A model generated the notes under the pieces. That model had not been told where the DNA came from and did not search any database. It saw only the letters and a list, made by a program, of their open reading frames with translations. A program made the position numbers and the translations under genes. Of a stretch of DNA of 64,000 bases, positions 19,060 to 29,949 are shown in pieces. Numbering within the stretch: position 1 is the stretch's first letter; each line of letters opens with the position of its first letter. This DNA is from Paracoccus aerodenitrificans (GTDB lineage Bacteria; Pseudomonadota; Alphaproteobacteria; Rhodobacterales; Rhodobacteraceae): positions 2,480,001 through 2,544,000 of the forward strand of contig NZ_CP115784.1 in assembly GCF_027913215.1 (NCBI RefSeq). The letters are read 5' to 3'.

Positions 19060-20658
19060 ATGACGCAGCCCCGCGTGAACCCCAAGTTCAAACTGGAAGA
19101 CCAGGGAATCGAAGGGGCAGCCATTGTCCATTATAATCTGCTGGAACCGGCCCTGATCGAAAGGGCAATTGCCCGTGGAGAGGGAAAGCTGGGTCTCGGA
19201 GGCGCGTTCCTTGTCTCGACCGGCAAACATACCGGCCGCTCGCCAAAGGATAAATTCGTCGCCCGTACCGCCGGGGTCGAAGACAAGATCTGGTGGGAAA
19301 ACAACAAGCCGATGAACCCTGAGGCTTTTGATCGCCTCTACGCCGATATGCTGGCGCATATGCAGGGCAAGGAATATTTCGTTCAGGACCTGTATGCAGG
19401 TGCCGACCCAAGCCAACGCCTCGATGTGCGCGTCGTTTCAGAGCTTGCCTGGCACAACCTGTTCATCCGCCACCTTCTGCGCCGCCCCGAGGCCGAAGAG
19501 CTGGCAGGTTTTCAGGCGGAATACACGATCATCAACTGCCCCAGCTTCAAGGCCGACCCGGAGCGGCATGGCTGCCGCTCGGAAACGGTGATCGCGCTGA
19601 ATTTCGAGAAGAAGCTGATCCTCATCGGAAACACCGAATATGCCGGTGAGAACAAGAAAGGCGTCTTCACCCTTCTGAACTATATCCTGCCCGAGCGCGG
19701 CGTCATGCCGATGCATTGCAGCGCGAATCACGCCCATGACGACGAAAACGACGTAGCGGTGTTTTTCGGTCTCAGCGGCACCGGGAAAACCACCCTTTCC
19801 GCAGATCCCTCGCGCGTTCTGATCGGCGATGACGAACATGGCTGGTCGGATGAGGGCGTCTTCAACTTCGAAGGCGGCTGCTATGCAAAAACCATCAGCC
19901 TCTCGCCGAAGGCCGAACCCGAGATCTACGCCACCACGCATAAATTCGGGACAGTGATCGAAAATATGGTCTACGATCCCGACACGCTGGAGCTTGATTT
20001 CGAAGACAGCTCGATCACCGAGAATATGCGCTGCGCATATCCGCTGGATTATATCTCAAACGCTTCTCCGACGGGAATGGCGGGGGTGCCGAAAAACGTC
20101 ATCATGCTGACCTGTGACGCTTACGGCGTTTTGCCGCCCATCGCGCGACTGACCCCGGAACAGGCGATGTATCATTTCCTGTCGGGCTTCACTTCGAAGA
20201 CTCCGGGCACCGAGGTTGGCGTGACCGAACCGACACCGACTTTCTCGACCTGCTTCGGCGCTCCTTTCATGCCGCGCCGCCCGGAAGCCTATGGCGAGTT
20301 GCTGCAAAAAAAGATCGCTGAAACCGGCGCGACCTGCTGGCTGGTGAATACCGGCTGGACCGGAGGCGCGTTCGGCACCGGCGCACGCATGCCGATCCGG
20401 GCGACCCGCGCCCTGCTGACCGCAGCACTTGACGGTTCGCTGAACGAAACCGAGTTCCGCAAGGATCCGAATTTCGGATTCGAGGTGCCGACTTCGGTGC
20501 CGGGCGTTTCGGAAGTTCTGCTGGATCCGCGCCGCACTTGGGAAAATCCCGAGGCATACGATGCTCAGGCCAGAAAGCTGGTCGAGATGTTCTCGGATAA
20601 CTTTGCTCAATACATTGACAAGGTTGACGAACAGGTGAGATCCGCCGCGATTGGCTGA
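19060..20658 (+). CDS. pckA: Phosphoenolpyruvate carboxykinase (ATP)
   Basis: Converts oxaloacetate and ATP to phosphoenolpyruvate, the entry to gluconeogenesis. 532 residues from ATG 19060, which has GGAGA nine bases ahead; an in-frame TTG two codons earlier is unlikely. Kinase-1a loop [14 protein letters not shown] (about 237-250), metal-binding [21 protein letters not shown] in two parts, [11 protein letters not shown] and the adenine-binding end [14 protein letters not shown] with [11 protein letters not shown] are all intact. Diverges from hprK and is followed by a strong terminator. Confidence 0.97.
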   Translation: MTQPRVNPKFKLEDQGIEGAAIVHYNLLEPALIERAIARGEGKLGLGGAFLVSTGKHTGRSPKDKFVARTAGVEDKIWWENNKPMNPEAFDRLYADMLAHMQGKEYFVQDLYAGADPSQRLDVRVVSELAWHNLFIRHLLRRPEAEELAGFQAEYTIINCPSFKADPERHGCRSETVIALNFEKKLILIGNTEYAGENKKGVFTLLNYILPERGVMPMHCSANHAHDDENDVAVFFGLSGTGKTTLSADPSRVLIGDDEHGWSDEGVFNFEGGCYAKTISLSPKAEPEIYATTHKFGTVIENMVYDPDTLELDFEDSSITENMRCAYPLDYISNASPTGMAGVPKNVIMLTCDAYGVLPPIARLTPEQAMYHFLSGFTSKTPGTEVGVTEPTPTFSTCFGAPFMPRRPEAYGELLQKKIAETGATCWLVNTGWTGGAFGTGARMPIRATRALLTAALDGSLNETEFRKDPNFGFEVPTSVPGVSEVLLDPRRTWENPEAYDAQARKLVEMFSDNFAQYIDKVDEQVRSAAIG

Positions 20659-20689
20659 TAGAAAAAGCGAAAACCTGTATTTTATCCAT

Positions 20690-20722
20690 AAGAAACACCG
20701 GCTAAAAAGGCCGGTGTTTCTT
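20690..20722. terminator. Rho-independent terminator after pckA
   Basis: A 13-base perfect stem (AAGAAACACCGGC / GCCGGTGTTTCTT) around a short A/G loop, with a T-rich tail, begins about 30 bases beyond the pckA stop. Confidence 0.9.
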
Positions 20723-20793
20723 ATTGTATACTGTTGTGTTCTAAACCGCTCTGGTGCAGGGTGCCCCCAAAAAATCAGCAAGGGAGGTACTAA

Positions 20794-22107
20794 ATGCTGA
20801 GAATACTGTCACGTCCAGCCATAAGGCTGATGGAAAGACGGCTGCCTGACGCATTCATCTTTGTGCTTGTACTTACAATTATCGCGATGCTTGCGGCGAT
20901 GGGCATCCAGCGCAGCAGTCCGGTCGATATGATCCGGATGTGGGGCGATGGCTTCTGGGCCTTGCTCAGCTTTTCGATGCAGATGCTGCTTGTGCTTGTC
21001 ACCGGCTATATTCTGGCATCGTCACCGCCGGTCAAGAAACTGCTGACCGCCCTGGCCGCGCAGGCCAAATCGGGCGGAATGGCGATCATCATGGTGACTC
21101 TGGTGTCGCTGGCGGCAAGCTGGATCAACTGGGGTTTCGGTCTGGTTGTCGGCGCGATCTTCGCTCGTGAGCTGGCGAAACAGGTGCGGGTCGATTACCG
21201 TCTGCTGGTTGCCTCGGCCTATTCGGGCTTCGTGATCTGGCATGGCGGGATCTCCGGCTCGATCCCGCTGACGGTCGCAACCGAAGGCCATTTCACTGCT
21301 GATCAGATAGGCATCATCCCGACATCCGAGACTATTTTCGCGTCGTGGAACCTGCTGATCGTGATTGCCGTGGTGATTGCCCTGCCAATCGCGAACCGGA
21401 TGATGATGCCGAGCGAGGATGAAACCGTTCTCGTGGATCCGAAGGTTCTGGGCAATGATGAGGCGCTTCCGCCTCTTCCCGAGAATGCCACACCTGCGCA
21501 GCGCATGGAAAACTCCCGCATCCTGATGTGGCTGGTCGGTATTCCGGGTATCATCTGGCTGGTCCTGCATTTCTTTGGTGGCGGCGGTTTGAACCTGAAT
21601 GTGGTCAATTTCGCATTCCTGTTCATCGGCCTGACCCTGCACGGTACGGCTCGCAGCCTGCTGGCGGCGCTTGACGACGCGGTGAAAGGCGGCGCGGGGA
21701 TCGTGATCCAGTTCCCCTTCTATGCGGGCATCATGGCGATCATGACCGGCACCGGGCTGGCCGCAACCATGTCAGAGTGGTTCGTGTCCATCTCAACCGA
21801 TCAGACCCTGCCGTTCTGGAGCTTTATTGCCGCCGGCATCGTCAATATCTTCGTGCCTTCGGGCGGCGGTCAATGGGCGGTGCAGGCACCGATCATGCTG
21901 CCTGCTGCCGAGGCTCTTGGCGCGGATGTCAGCAAGGTCATCATGGGCGTGGCATGGGGCGATGCCTGGACCAACCTTCTGCAACCTTTCTGGGCGCTGC
22001 CCATGCTTGGCATCGCCGGGCTGAAGGCGCGTGACATTATGGGATTCTGCGTTGTGTTGCTGCTGATCACCGGGGTGATCATCGGCGGTATCCTCTGGAT
22101 GATCTAG
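20794..22107 (+). CDS. Short-chain fatty acid transporter, AtoE family
   Basis: 437-residue polytopic inner-membrane permease with about ten hydrophobic segments. Family stretches: WGFGLVVGAIFARELAK, GFVIWHGGISGSIPL, and the C-terminal FVPSGGGQWAVQAPIMLPAA with VAWGDAWTNLLQPFWALPML, which match the AtoE-type acetoacetate/butyrate permeases. The start follows a very strong AGGGAGGT. It stands alone between two terminators, so it is its own transcription unit; proximity to hbdA (about 5 kb away) fits short-chain acid use but does not show co-regulation. Confidence 0.88.
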   Translation: MLRILSRPAIRLMERRLPDAFIFVLVLTIIAMLAAMGIQRSSPVDMIRMWGDGFWALLSFSMQMLLVLVTGYILASSPPVKKLLTALAAQAKSGGMAIIMVTLVSLAASWINWGFGLVVGAIFARELAKQVRVDYRLLVASAYSGFVIWHGGISGSIPLTVATEGHFTADQIGIIPTSETIFASWNLLIVIAVVIALPIANRMMMPSEDETVLVDPKVLGNDEALPPLPENATPAQRMENSRILMWLVGIPGIIWLVLHFFGGGGLNLNVVNFAFLFIGLTLHGTARSLLAALDDAVKGGAGIVIQFPFYAGIMAIMTGTGLAATMSEWFVSISTDQTLPFWSFIAAGIVNIFVPSGGGQWAVQAPIMLPAAEALGADVSKVIMGVAWGDAWTNLLQPFWALPMLGIAGLKARDIMGFCVVLLLITGVIIGGILWMI

Positions 22108-22137
22108 GACAAAGCCAACATCTCTAAGACAACAAAG

Positions 22138-22162
22138 ACGGCGCCGCTCACAGCGGCGCCGT
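22138..22162. terminator. Rho-independent terminator, overlapping the pepP 3' end
   Basis: A long GC-rich stem ACGGCGCCGCT / AGCGGCGCCGT with a three-base loop, followed on the plus strand by TGCCTTTT. It ends the transporter transcript. The minus-strand pepP stop codon (22148) lies inside the stem. Confidence 0.8.
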
Positions 22163-23944
22163 TGCCTTTTCAAGCCAGGTCCTCGTGTCCTCATCGACCA
22201 GAGGCCCGATTTTCGCCAGAACCTGCGCGTGATATGCATTCAGCCAGTCGCGCTCGGCCGGAGAAAGCATCCCGTCAAGGATCATTTTCCGGTCAACCGG
22301 CGTAAAGTTGAGCGTTTCGAAGCCGAGCATGTCCCGCCCATCCGGGCTGTCCGCAGGGATGACAGCCAGCAGGTTCTCAGTCCGGATACCAAACGCGCCT
22401 TCCCGATAATATCCCGGCTCATTGGACAGGATCATCCCGGTTTCCAGCGGAATTTCCGAAACGCGGCTGATCCGCGCCGGACCTTCATGCACGCACAGCG
22501 CCGCACCGACTCCGTGGCCGGTGCCGTGGTCGAAATCCATCCCCACCGACCACAACGCAGCCCGCGCAATCGGGTCGATATCGCGCCCCGAGAGCCCTTT
22601 CGGGAAACGCAGCCGCGACAGGTTGATCATCCCCTGCAGAACCAGCGTAAAGGCAAGCCGCACGTCGTCGCCCACATCGCCAATGCCGACGGTCCGGGTG
22701 ATGTCCGTGGTTCCGTTGGGATATTGCCCGCCGGAATCAACCAGCAGGACCTTGCCATCCTCAAGCTGCGCATTGCTTTCGGTCGAGACCCGGTAATGCG
22801 GCAATGCCGCATGCTCCCCCACGCCGCAAATCGTCTCAAAGCTGATATCGAGCACCCCGGCCTGTCGACGCATCTCTTCCAGCCTGGTCACCACTTCGAT
22901 TTCCGTCAGATCGCCGGGAGCATTCGCGTCAAGCCAGCACAGAAACCGCGCCATCACCGCACCATCGGCAAGATGCGCGTCGCGCATACCCTGTATCTCT
23001 GCCGGATTCTTGCGGGCTTTGGGCAGGATGACGGGATCATCGGCAAGGATGACCTCGGTCCCCTGTTCCTTCAATATGCTGAACACGGCTTCCGGCGCAG
23101 AGCCGGGATCAAGCCGCACCGGGCCGGACAGGCTGGCAAGCGCTGCGACGAAGCCATCGGGCTGGATGATCGCAACCTCATTCCCGAGCTTCTGCCGGAT
23201 GCTGCTATCGAATTTCTTCGGGTCGGCGAAAAGCTGTACGGCACCATCGGAACCAATTGTGGCGAAACCGAGCACGACCGGATTATGCGGCAGATCGGCA
23301 CCGCGTATATTCAGCAGCCAAGCGATAGAATCCGCCAATGTCAGAACCGCGACGGACTGCCCGTTCTGACGCAGCGACTCGGCGATCCGGTCCCGTTTTT
23401 CGGCAGAGGTCGCGCCCGCAATCGCCTCATCATGGATCCGGACCTGTCCCGCAGGCGGCGCAGGACGATCCGGCCAGATGCGATCTACAAAGTTATCGAC
23501 CGGCACAAAGGCGATATTTTCCGCCTCAAGCTTCTCGCGCAATTCGCTGATCTCGCGATGCGTATGCAGCCAGGGATCGAAACCGACGCACCCCCCATCG
23601 GGCAGCGCCTCACGCAGCCAGGTCGCAGGACGCGTTTCCGGGAAATTCACCGGCGAGAAATGAGCAAGATCGACCTGTTCCCGAACCTGCACACGATAGC
23701 GCCCATCGACAAACACCGCTGCCCGGTCCGCCGTCACGATGGCCTGCCCGGCACTGCCGGAAAATCCCGTCAGCCAACGCAGACGTGCATCCGCATCGGC
23801 CACATATTCGCCCTGATGCGCATCGGCCCGAGGCACCATGAACGCATCCAGCCCCTCTGCTGCCATCGCCTTGCGCAATGCCTCCAGTCGCGGGCCACCC
23901 TGCGATACGTCGCTTGTGGTTTCGAAATTCTGGAACATGGTCAT
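22148..23944 (-). CDS. pepP: Xaa-Pro aminopeptidase (M24B, three-domain type)
   Basis: 598-residue cytoplasmic metallopeptidase that removes N-terminal residues before proline. It has the long architecture: two creatinase-like N-terminal domains, a pita-bread catalytic domain and a C-terminal extension, as in eukaryotic APP1 and many alphaproteobacteria. Metal ligands are visible in [19 protein letters not shown] (two Asp), [13 protein letters not shown] (His), [11 protein letters not shown] (Glu) and GIRTENLL (Glu). It overlaps cobT by 4 bases and so is the last gene of a cobS-orf-cobT-pepP run. Confidence 0.93.
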   Translation of the reverse strand: MTMFQNFETTSDVSQGGPRLEALRKAMAAEGLDAFMVPRADAHQGEYVADADARLRWLTGFSGSAGQAIVTADRAAVFVDGRYRVQVREQVDLAHFSPVNFPETRPATWLREALPDGGCVGFDPWLHTHREISELREKLEAENIAFVPVDNFVDRIWPDRPAPPAGQVRIHDEAIAGATSAEKRDRIAESLRQNGQSVAVLTLADSIAWLLNIRGADLPHNPVVLGFATIGSDGAVQLFADPKKFDSSIRQKLGNEVAIIQPDGFVAALASLSGPVRLDPGSAPEAVFSILKEQGTEVILADDPVILPKARKNPAEIQGMRDAHLADGAVMARFLCWLDANAPGDLTEIEVVTRLEEMRRQAGVLDISFETICGVGEHAALPHYRVSTESNAQLEDGKVLLVDSGGQYPNGTTDITRTVGIGDVGDDVRLAFTLVLQGMINLSRLRFPKGLSGRDIDPIARAALWSVGMDFDHGTGHGVGAALCVHEGPARISRVSEIPLETGMILSNEPGYYREGAFGIRTENLLAVIPADSPDGRDMLGFETLNFTPVDRKMILDGMLSPAERDWLNAYHAQVLAKIGPLVDEDTRTWLEKATAPL

Positions 23945-25809
23945 GCGCGTCTCATCTGGCTTATTCCCATGACCCGCACCCGTTTGCGCGGATCGTTATC
24001 GAACAAAGCGGCAAGCTGTTCGGTCATCGCCCCGCCAAGCTGTTCCGCATCGGTGATCGTGACCGCGCGCTCATAGTAGCGCGTCACGTCATGGCCGATC
24101 CCGATGGCCAGCAACTCGACCTGCCGCCGCTTTTCCACCATCGCGATCACGTCACGCAGATGTTTTTCCAGATAATTCGCCGGATTCACCGAAAGCGTCG
24201 AATCGTCCACCGGCGCACCGTCCGAGATCACCATCAGGATTTTCCGCGCCTCGCTGCGCCTGACCAGACGCCGATGCGCCCATTCAAGCGCCTCTCCGTC
24301 GATATTTTCCTTCAGCAACCCCTCCTTCATCATTAGCCCGAGATTGGGCCGGACCCGCCGCCAGGGAGCATCGGCGGATTTATAGATGATATGGCGCAGA
24401 TCGTTCAGCCGTCCGGGCGTCGCCGGGCGGTTATCCTTCAGCCATGCCTCACGGCTTTGGCCACCTTTCCAGGCGCGGGTGGTAAAACCCAGAATCTCGA
24501 CCTTGACGCTGCACCGTTCCAGCGTCCGGGCCAGAACATCCGCACAGATCGCCGCGATAGAGATCGGACGGCCCCGCATGGAACCGGAATTGTCGATCAG
24601 CAAAGTAACGACCGTATCCCGGAACTCGGTATCCTGCTCGACCTTGAAGGAAAGCGGCGTGGTCGGGTTCGCCACCACCCGCGCCAGACGGCCCGCATCC
24701 AGTACGCCCTCTTCCTTGTCGAACTCCCAGCTTCGGTTCTGCTGCGCCTGCAACCGCCGCTGCAATTTATTCGCCAGACGCGAGACAGCGCCGCGCAGAG
24801 GATCAAGCTGCTTGTCCAGATAGGCCCGCAGCCGTTCCAGCTCGGCGGCCTCGGCCAGTTCCTCGGCGCGGATTTCTTCGTCGAATGCCTGCGTGTAGAC
24901 CTTGTATTCCGCCGATGCCTCGCTGACAGGGGGCGGCAATTCCTCAGGCATTTCGCCATCGGGCATTTCGCTGTCCTCGGCGAATTCCTCTTCCGAGGAA
25001 TCGTCAAGGCTGACCTGCGCCTGTCTTTCGTCCTGCGTCCGTTCCTGACTACGCTCGGGCGAGGCTTCGGAATCCTCGCTGTCATCCTGATCGCGGGCCT
25101 GATTATCGCCTGCTTCGGGATCGGGTTCCGCCTCTTCGCTGGCGTCGTCTTCGGGTTCCTGATCCGGATCGTCGCCAAGCTGGTCGCCATAGCCCAAATC
25201 TTCGATCAGCCTGCGGGACAGTCGCGCGAATTCCGCCTGATCCGGAGCAGCCCGCCGTGCCGCGTCCAGCACATGAGCGGCCTGCTGGCTGACGAAAGGA
25301 CGCCACAGATCGGCGGCCTCCTTCGCGCCCGGAGGCAATTCGCGCCCGGTCATCGCCTCTCGCAGAAGATAGCCAGCAGCGACCGGCAGAGGCACATCCG
25401 CAGGCTGCTTGGCCTGCGCATAGCCGCGCCGCTGCGCCTCGGCCCCCATCTTCGCATCGATATTCGACAGAGCGCCGGGCATTTCACGCGCCCCCACCGC
25501 CTCGACCCGCGCAGTCTCCACGGCCTCATAGATTTCGCGGGCAAGCGGTCCGGCCGGGGCATAATGCACATGGGTCGCCGCGTCGTGATGCCGGACACGC
25601 ATCGCAAGTGCGTCAGCAGTTCCCCGCGCCTGCACGATCTCATCCCGCGTCATCCGGCGGCTGATCTGAGGTAACCGCATCGTATCCCCCGCCAGCCCCG
25701 AAGGATCGGCGGTATAGGTCACGTTCAGCTCGGCATCATCGGCAAGCGCACGCGTCGCCTCTGTCAAGGCTTTCTTGAACGGATCGGCGGGGTTGTCATT
25801 GGGTTTCAT
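23941..25809 (-). CDS. cobT: Aerobic cobaltochelatase subunit CobT
   Basis: Part of the CobNST complex that inserts Co(II) into hydrogenobyrinic acid a,c-diamide. 622 residues: an N-terminal helical region, a long acidic stretch (about 210-300, rich in D/E/S/Q), and a C-terminal von Willebrand A domain with the metal-dependent adhesion motif [10 protein letters not shown] (about 406-415) and [15 protein letters not shown]. Length is normal. In most relatives cobS and cobT are directly adjacent; here a 165-residue gene separates them. The catalytic CobN is not in the window. Confidence 0.95.
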   Translation of the reverse strand: MKPNDNPADPFKKALTEATRALADDAELNVTYTADPSGLAGDTMRLPQISRRMTRDEIVQARGTADALAMRVRHHDAATHVHYAPAGPLAREIYEAVETARVEAVGAREMPGALSNIDAKMGAEAQRRGYAQAKQPADVPLPVAAGYLLREAMTGRELPPGAKEAADLWRPFVSQQAAHVLDAARRAAPDQAEFARLSRRLIEDLGYGDQLGDDPDQEPEDDASEEAEPDPEAGDNQARDQDDSEDSEASPERSQERTQDERQAQVSLDDSSEEEFAEDSEMPDGEMPEELPPPVSEASAEYKVYTQAFDEEIRAEELAEAAELERLRAYLDKQLDPLRGAVSRLANKLQRRLQAQQNRSWEFDKEEGVLDAGRLARVVANPTTPLSFKVEQDTEFRDTVVTLLIDNSGSMRGRPISIAAICADVLARTLERCSVKVEILGFTTRAWKGGQSREAWLKDNRPATPGRLNDLRHIIYKSADAPWRRVRPNLGLMMKEGLLKENIDGEALEWAHRRLVRRSEARKILMVISDGAPVDDSTLSVNPANYLEKHLRDVIAMVEKRRQVELLAIGIGHDVTRYYERAVTITDAEQLGGAMTEQLAALFDNDPRKRVRVMGISQMRRA

Positions 25810-25812
25810 TGC

Positions 25813-26310
25813 TCACACAATCGGCGCAAAATTTTTTACTAAAAGTTGCAGGTTACAAAGATTTTGGCTATCAATTTCCTGCATTTGGCGCACAGAAAAT
25901 TCCCAACATTTAGGTGGTTCATTCTTTGTGAAAGCATCACGAGGATAGAAGGTTAGGCGCATCTTGTTATCGGGTGTCGATTCCCATGTGCCGTGTACAA
26001 ATGCATTCCGAAGCTTTATGCCGTCTTCAAGCTTCGCCTGAAAATCGTCGGCCCAGTCATTCAGATCAGGACGAGCTTGCTTTAAAAGATTAACGAACTC
26101 TGAAAGGCGGCCAGCAAGCATATTTTTGAGTATATTTTTGGCTCGCTTATCTAAATCAGGATTTGCTTCAATAGCTACCGGGCCACCAAGTAATGCAATT
26201 ATTGCGCGTCCGAGCTCATGTTCGATGGCAGAAAAGGAACGTATAGCCCGACCGATCAAAGCGTATTGCTCATCTGGCATGTCATTTAAAATTAGCCGCT
26301 TCTTGCTCAT
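25813..26310 (-). CDS. Small HEPN-like protein of unknown function, inserted between cobS and cobT
   Basis: 165 residues, mostly helical, no membrane segment. The stretch KLRNAFVHGTW (R about 101, H about 106) fits the Rx4H motif that forms the RNase site of many HEPN proteins, and the upstream helix SFSAIEHELGRAII fits the first HEPN helix. This is motif-level evidence only. ATG 26310 shares one base with the cobS stop (TGATG), and two bases follow before cobT, so it is co-translated with cobS. It is clearly A/T-richer than its neighbours and uses codons such as AAA, ATT and TTA freely, suggesting recent acquisition. No partner MNT-type antitoxin gene is adjacent. Confidence 0.55.
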   Translation of the reverse strand: MSKKRLILNDMPDEQYALIGRAIRSFSAIEHELGRAIIALLGGPVAIEANPDLDKRAKNILKNMLAGRLSEFVNLLKQARPDLNDWADDFQAKLEDGIKLRNAFVHGTWESTPDNKMRLTFYPRDAFTKNEPPKCWEFSVRQMQEIDSQNLCNLQLLVKNFAPIV

Positions 26311-27287
26311 CACCCAGCCTTCGCCACCACGCTTTCCGGCAGTTCCTCATCAAACAGGCGCTGATAGAATTCGGCCACGGTCTGGCGTTCCAGCTCATCG
26401 CATTTGTTCAGGAAGGTCAGACGGAACGCATAGCCGACATTGTCGAAGATCCGCGCATTCTGCGCCCATGAAATCACCGTACGCGGAGACATGACCGTGG
26501 ACAGATCGCCCTGCATGAAGGCCGTCCGCGTCAGATCCGCCAGCGTGACCATTTTCGAGACCACGTCGCGGCCCTTCTCATTATTATAGTTCGGGTTTTT
26601 CGCCAGAACGATGGCGGCCTCGGCATCGTGGGACAGATAATTCAGGGTCGAGACCAGAGACCAGCGGTCCATCTGGCCCTGATTGATCTGCTGGGTGCCG
26701 TGATAAAGACCGGTCGTGTCGCCAAGACCCACCGTGTTTGCCGTCGCGAACAGGCGGAAATAGGGGTTGGGCGTGATGACCTCATTCTGGTCCAGAAGGG
26801 TCAGCTTGCCGTCAGCCTCCAGCACACGCTGGATCACGAACATCACATCGGCCCGGCCCGCATCGTATTCGTCGAAGACGATGGCGGTCTGGTTGCGCAG
26901 CGCCCAGGGCAGGATACCTTCGTGGAACACGGTGACCTGCTTGCCATCGACCAGCTTGATCGCATCCTTCCCGATCAGATCGATCCGGCTGACATGGCTG
27001 TCGAGGTTCACCCGCACACAGGGCCAGTTCAGCCGCGCGGCCACCTGCTCGATATGGGTGGATTTGCCGGTGCCGTGATAGCCCTGGATCATCACCCGGC
27101 GATTATAGGCGAAACCCGCCAGGATCGCCAAAGTCGTATCGGGATCGAATTTATATGTGCTGTCGATATCAGGCACACGCTCGGTACGCTCGGCAAAGCC
27201 CTTGACCTTCATGTCGCTGTCCAGCCCAAACACCTCGCGCAGGTCGATTTCCTCGGTCGGTTTTGCGTTTGCGTCCAGATCCGCCAT
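26310..27287 (-). CDS. cobS: Aerobic cobaltochelatase subunit CobS
   Basis: AAA+ ATPase subunit of cobaltochelatase. 325 residues: Walker [16 protein letters not shown] (loop about 69-77), Walker [16 protein letters not shown] (DE at about 139-140), sensor stretch [14 protein letters not shown], and a C-terminal helical lid. The N-terminus [16 protein letters not shown] is typical. It is the first gene of the run cobS, HEPN-like gene, cobT, pepP, and diverges from the DUF808 gene across about 140 bases. Confidence 0.96.
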   Translation of the reverse strand: MADLDANAKPTEEIDLREVFGLDSDMKVKGFAERTERVPDIDSTYKFDPDTTLAILAGFAYNRRVMIQGYHGTGKSTHIEQVAARLNWPCVRVNLDSHVSRIDLIGKDAIKLVDGKQVTVFHEGILPWALRNQTAIVFDEYDAGRADVMFVIQRVLEADGKLTLLDQNEVITPNPYFRLFATANTVGLGDTTGLYHGTQQINQGQMDRWSLVSTLNYLSHDAEAAIVLAKNPNYNNEKGRDVVSKMVTLADLTRTAFMQGDLSTVMSPRTVISWAQNARIFDNVGYAFRLTFLNKCDELERQTVAEFYQRLFDEELPESVVAKAG

Positions 27288-27430
27288 GATCTTGCCCTTT
27301 TCTTTGTGTCGCTTGTGTGATGAAGGATTCCCGCGCCCGGTGCAAGCCGGTGCAGCCGCATATCGCCAGCCGTGATGGAACCTTCGCGGTCTGACGCTAT
27401 TATGCTTGCGCAGCAGGAAGGGATTTTCAG

Positions 27431-28456
27431 ATGGCAGGATTGATCGCGCTTCTCGATGACGTGGCCGGAATCGCCAAGGTGGCGGCAGCGTCCGTTGACG
27501 ACATTACCGGCATGGCGGCCAAGGCCGGGGCCAAGGCGGCAGGCGCAGTGATTGACGACGCGGCGGTGACACCGAAATATGTCCACGGCTTCGACGCCAA
27601 CCGGGAATTGCCGATCATCTGGAAGATCGCAAAGGGCTCGATCTTCAACAAGGTGGTGATCCTGCTGCCCATCGCGCTGCTGCTGTCGGCTTTTGCGCCC
27701 TGGCTGATCTCTCCGCTGCTGATGCTCGGCGGGTCTTATTTGTGTTTCGAGGGCGCCGAGAAAGTCTATCACGCGATTTCGCCCGAGGGCGACAAGCACG
27801 ATAATTACGAAGGCGGCAAGGGCGATCCTGCCAAGCTGGAGGAAACCAAGGTCGCGGGCGCGATCAAGACCGATTTCATCCTGTCTGCCGAGATCATGAC
27901 CATCGCGCTGAACGAAGTCACGGCGCTGATGGCGGGTGGCACTCTGGTCGGAGCGGCCAAGTTCGGCATGGAGGCCGGCGTTCTGTTCGTGGTCGCTCTG
28001 GCCATTACCGTGATCGTTTACGGTTCTGTCGCACTGATCGTGAAAGCCGACGATGTTGGCGTTTCGCTTGCGAAGAATAACAGCGGATTGCTGGCGGCGT
28101 TAGGGCGCGGCATCGTGAAATTCATGCCCGGTTTCATGAAGCTGCTGACGATTATCGGCACGGCTGCGATGATCTGGGTCGGCGGGAATATTATCGTTCA
28201 CGGCCTGCACGAAATGGGCTGGCACGCGCCCTATGAATGGATCAGCAACCAGTCCAAGGCCGCAGCCGCGATGCTTCCTCAGGCCGCCGGGATCGTCTCA
28301 TGGTTCGTCACGGCATTTTTCGACGGTATTCTGGGCCTGATCTGGGGTCTGCTTCTGATCCCGCTGTCGGAATATGTCATCGTGCCGGCGGCCAATGCGA
28401 CAATCGTTCCGCTGATTGCTGGCATCAAGTCTCTTTTCGGTGGCAGTACAGCCTGA
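27431..28456 (+). CDS. DUF808 (YedI-like) membrane protein
   Basis: 341 residues. The N-terminal [24 protein letters not shown] in part and the [21 protein letters not shown] region are the signature of the DUF808 family, followed by about six to eight membrane segments, a conserved cytoplasmic loop [15 protein letters not shown] and a C-terminal pair of helices. Function unknown in all members. AGGAAGGG lies about 9 bases ahead of the ATG. Followed by its own terminator. Confidence 0.85.
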   Translation: MAGLIALLDDVAGIAKVAAASVDDITGMAAKAGAKAAGAVIDDAAVTPKYVHGFDANRELPIIWKIAKGSIFNKVVILLPIALLLSAFAPWLISPLLMLGGSYLCFEGAEKVYHAISPEGDKHDNYEGGKGDPAKLEETKVAGAIKTDFILSAEIMTIALNEVTALMAGGTLVGAAKFGMEAGVLFVVALAITVIVYGSVALIVKADDVGVSLAKNNSGLLAALGRGIVKFMPGFMKLLTIIGTAAMIWVGGNIIVHGLHEMGWHAPYEWISNQSKAAAAMLPQAAGIVSWFVTAFFDGILGLIWGLLLIPLSEYVIVPAANATIVPLIAGIKSLFGGSTA

Positions 28457-28483
28457 GATTATTCTCGAACGTAAAAAATGGAC

Positions 28484-28512
28484 GGGCGGCGGAGCAATCC
28501 TGCCGCCCTTTT
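28484..28512 (+). terminator. Rho-independent terminator after the DUF808 gene
   Basis: Stem GGGCGGC / GCCGCCC with an 11-base loop and a TTTT tail, about 30 bases after the stop. Confidence 0.75.
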
Positions 28513-28540
28513 CATGGCAAACTTGACCTGTCGAAGAAAT

Positions 28541-28558
28541 CTGTCACATTTCTGTCAT
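28541..28558 (+). promoter_or_regulatory. Pho box upstream of ugpB (PhoB site)
   Basis: CTGTCACATTTCTGTCAT: two CTGTCA half-sites 11 bases apart, matching the PhoB consensus closely, 69 bases ahead of the ugpB start. A further CTGTCG lies 13 bases upstream at 28528. It implies induction of the ugp operon at phosphate starvation, as established for ugp in other bacteria. Confidence 0.85.
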
Positions 28559-28626
28559 AAAATCGACATTAACCATTCACGAAGCGGCTCTACGCAGACC
28601 TCGCCTCAACAGGAAGGACAAATGAA

Positions 28627-29940
28627 ATGACCCGCATCTTTACCGCCTCGGCCACTGCGCTGCTGGCATCCCTGACCGCGGCGAATGCCCAGACTGAGAT
28701 CCAGTGGTGGCACGCAATGGGCGGCGAGCTCGGCGCGAAGCTGGAAGAAATCGTGCAAGGCTTCAATGACAGCCAGGATGAATACACCGTTGTGCCCTCT
28801 TACAAGGGGACCTATCCGGAAACGATGACGGCTGCGATCGCGGCATTCCGCGCGAATGAACAGCCCGCCATCGTTCAGGTGTTCGAAGTCGGCACCGGCA
28901 CGATGATGGCTGCCGAAGGCGCTATTGTTCCGGTCTATCAACTGATGGAAGAGCAGGAACAGAATTTCGATCCGAGCGCCTATCTGTCCGCCGTCGTAGG
29001 CTATTACACCGATACTGACGGCAACATGCTGTCCATGCCGTTCAACAGCTCGACCCCGATCCTGTATTACAACAAGGACGTGTTCGAGAAAGCCGGTCTG
29101 GACCCCGAACAGCCGCCCGAAACCTGGGCGCAGATGGAAGAGTTCTCGAAGCAGATCATGGAATCTGGTGCGGCGGAATGCGGCTTCACCACCGGCTGGG
29201 TCAGCTGGATCCAGACCGAGAATTTCAGCGCCTGGCATAATCAGCCGATCGGCACCGAGCAGAACGGCTTCGGCGGCCCCTCGGCCCGCCTGACCCTGAA
29301 CGGCCCGGCTCAGGTCCAGCACTGGGGGAACCTCAAGCGTCTGGCCGATGAAGGCGTCTTCAAATATGGCGGCCCGGTTGGCGGCGACAACGCTCCGCCG
29401 ATGTTCTACACGCAGGAATGCGCGATGATCATGAACAGCTCGGCCAGCCGCGCCGGGGTTCTGGCCAATGCGACCGATTTCGAGGTCGGCTTCGGCATGC
29501 TGCCCTATTACGAAGATATCGAGGGTGCGCCGCAGAACTCGATCATCGGCGGCGCGACGCTGTGGGTTCTGTCCGGTCGCCCGGATGAGGAATACAAGGC
29601 GGCAGCCGAGTTCTTCACCTATCTGTCCAGCCCCGAAGTTCAGGCCGACTGGGCCTCTTTCTCGGGCTATCTGCCGATCACCGAAGCGGCTGGCGAAGAA
29701 ATGGCGAGCTTCTTCGAAGAGAACCCCGGTGCCGATACCGGCCTGCGTCAGATCACGCTGAACGAACCGACCGAGAATTCGAAAGGTCTGCGTTTCGGCA
29801 ATTATGTGCAGATCCGTGGCATCATCGACGAAGAATTCGAGGCGATGCTGTCCGGTTCCAAGACCGCTCAGGAAGCACTGGATTCGCTGGTCGAGCGCGG
29901 CAACGCGCAGCTTGAAGAGTTCGAAGCTCAGAGCCAGTAA
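28627..29940 (+). CDS. ugpB: sn-Glycerol-3-phosphate ABC transporter, substrate-binding protein
   Basis: 437-residue periplasmic binding protein. Signal peptide of about 21 residues (MTRIFTASATALLASLTAANA) is followed by TEIQWWHAMGGELGAKLEE, the UgpB lead-in. PSYKGTYPETMTAAIAAFRA, FNSSTPILYYNKDVFEKAGLDP, and FHxx-like WHNQPIGTEQNGFGG regions are typical of UgpB. First gene of ugpBAEC and directly behind a Pho box. A stable hairpin follows before ugpA and probably lowers permease expression relative to the binding protein. Confidence 0.94.
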   Translation: MTRIFTASATALLASLTAANAQTEIQWWHAMGGELGAKLEEIVQGFNDSQDEYTVVPSYKGTYPETMTAAIAAFRANEQPAIVQVFEVGTGTMMAAEGAIVPVYQLMEEQEQNFDPSAYLSAVVGYYTDTDGNMLSMPFNSSTPILYYNKDVFEKAGLDPEQPPETWAQMEEFSKQIMESGAAECGFTTGWVSWIQTENFSAWHNQPIGTEQNGFGGPSARLTLNGPAQVQHWGNLKRLADEGVFKYGGPVGGDNAPPMFYTQECAMIMNSSASRAGVLANATDFEVGFGMLPYYEDIEGAPQNSIIGGATLWVLSGRPDEEYKAAAEFFTYLSSPEVQADWASFSGYLPITEAAGEEMASFFEENPGADTGLRQITLNEPTENSKGLRFGNYVQIRGIIDEEFEAMLSGSKTAQEALDSLVERGNAQLEEFEAQSQ

Positions 29941-29949
29941 TAACGTAAG

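Noticed and set aside
22229..24076. 615-codon plus-strand opening
   Set aside because: Antisense to pepP, which carries all five metal ligands.
26310..27430. Cobalamin riboswitch upstream of cobS
   Set aside because: The roughly 140 bases ahead of cobS lack a recognisable B12-box and are too short for the usual element.
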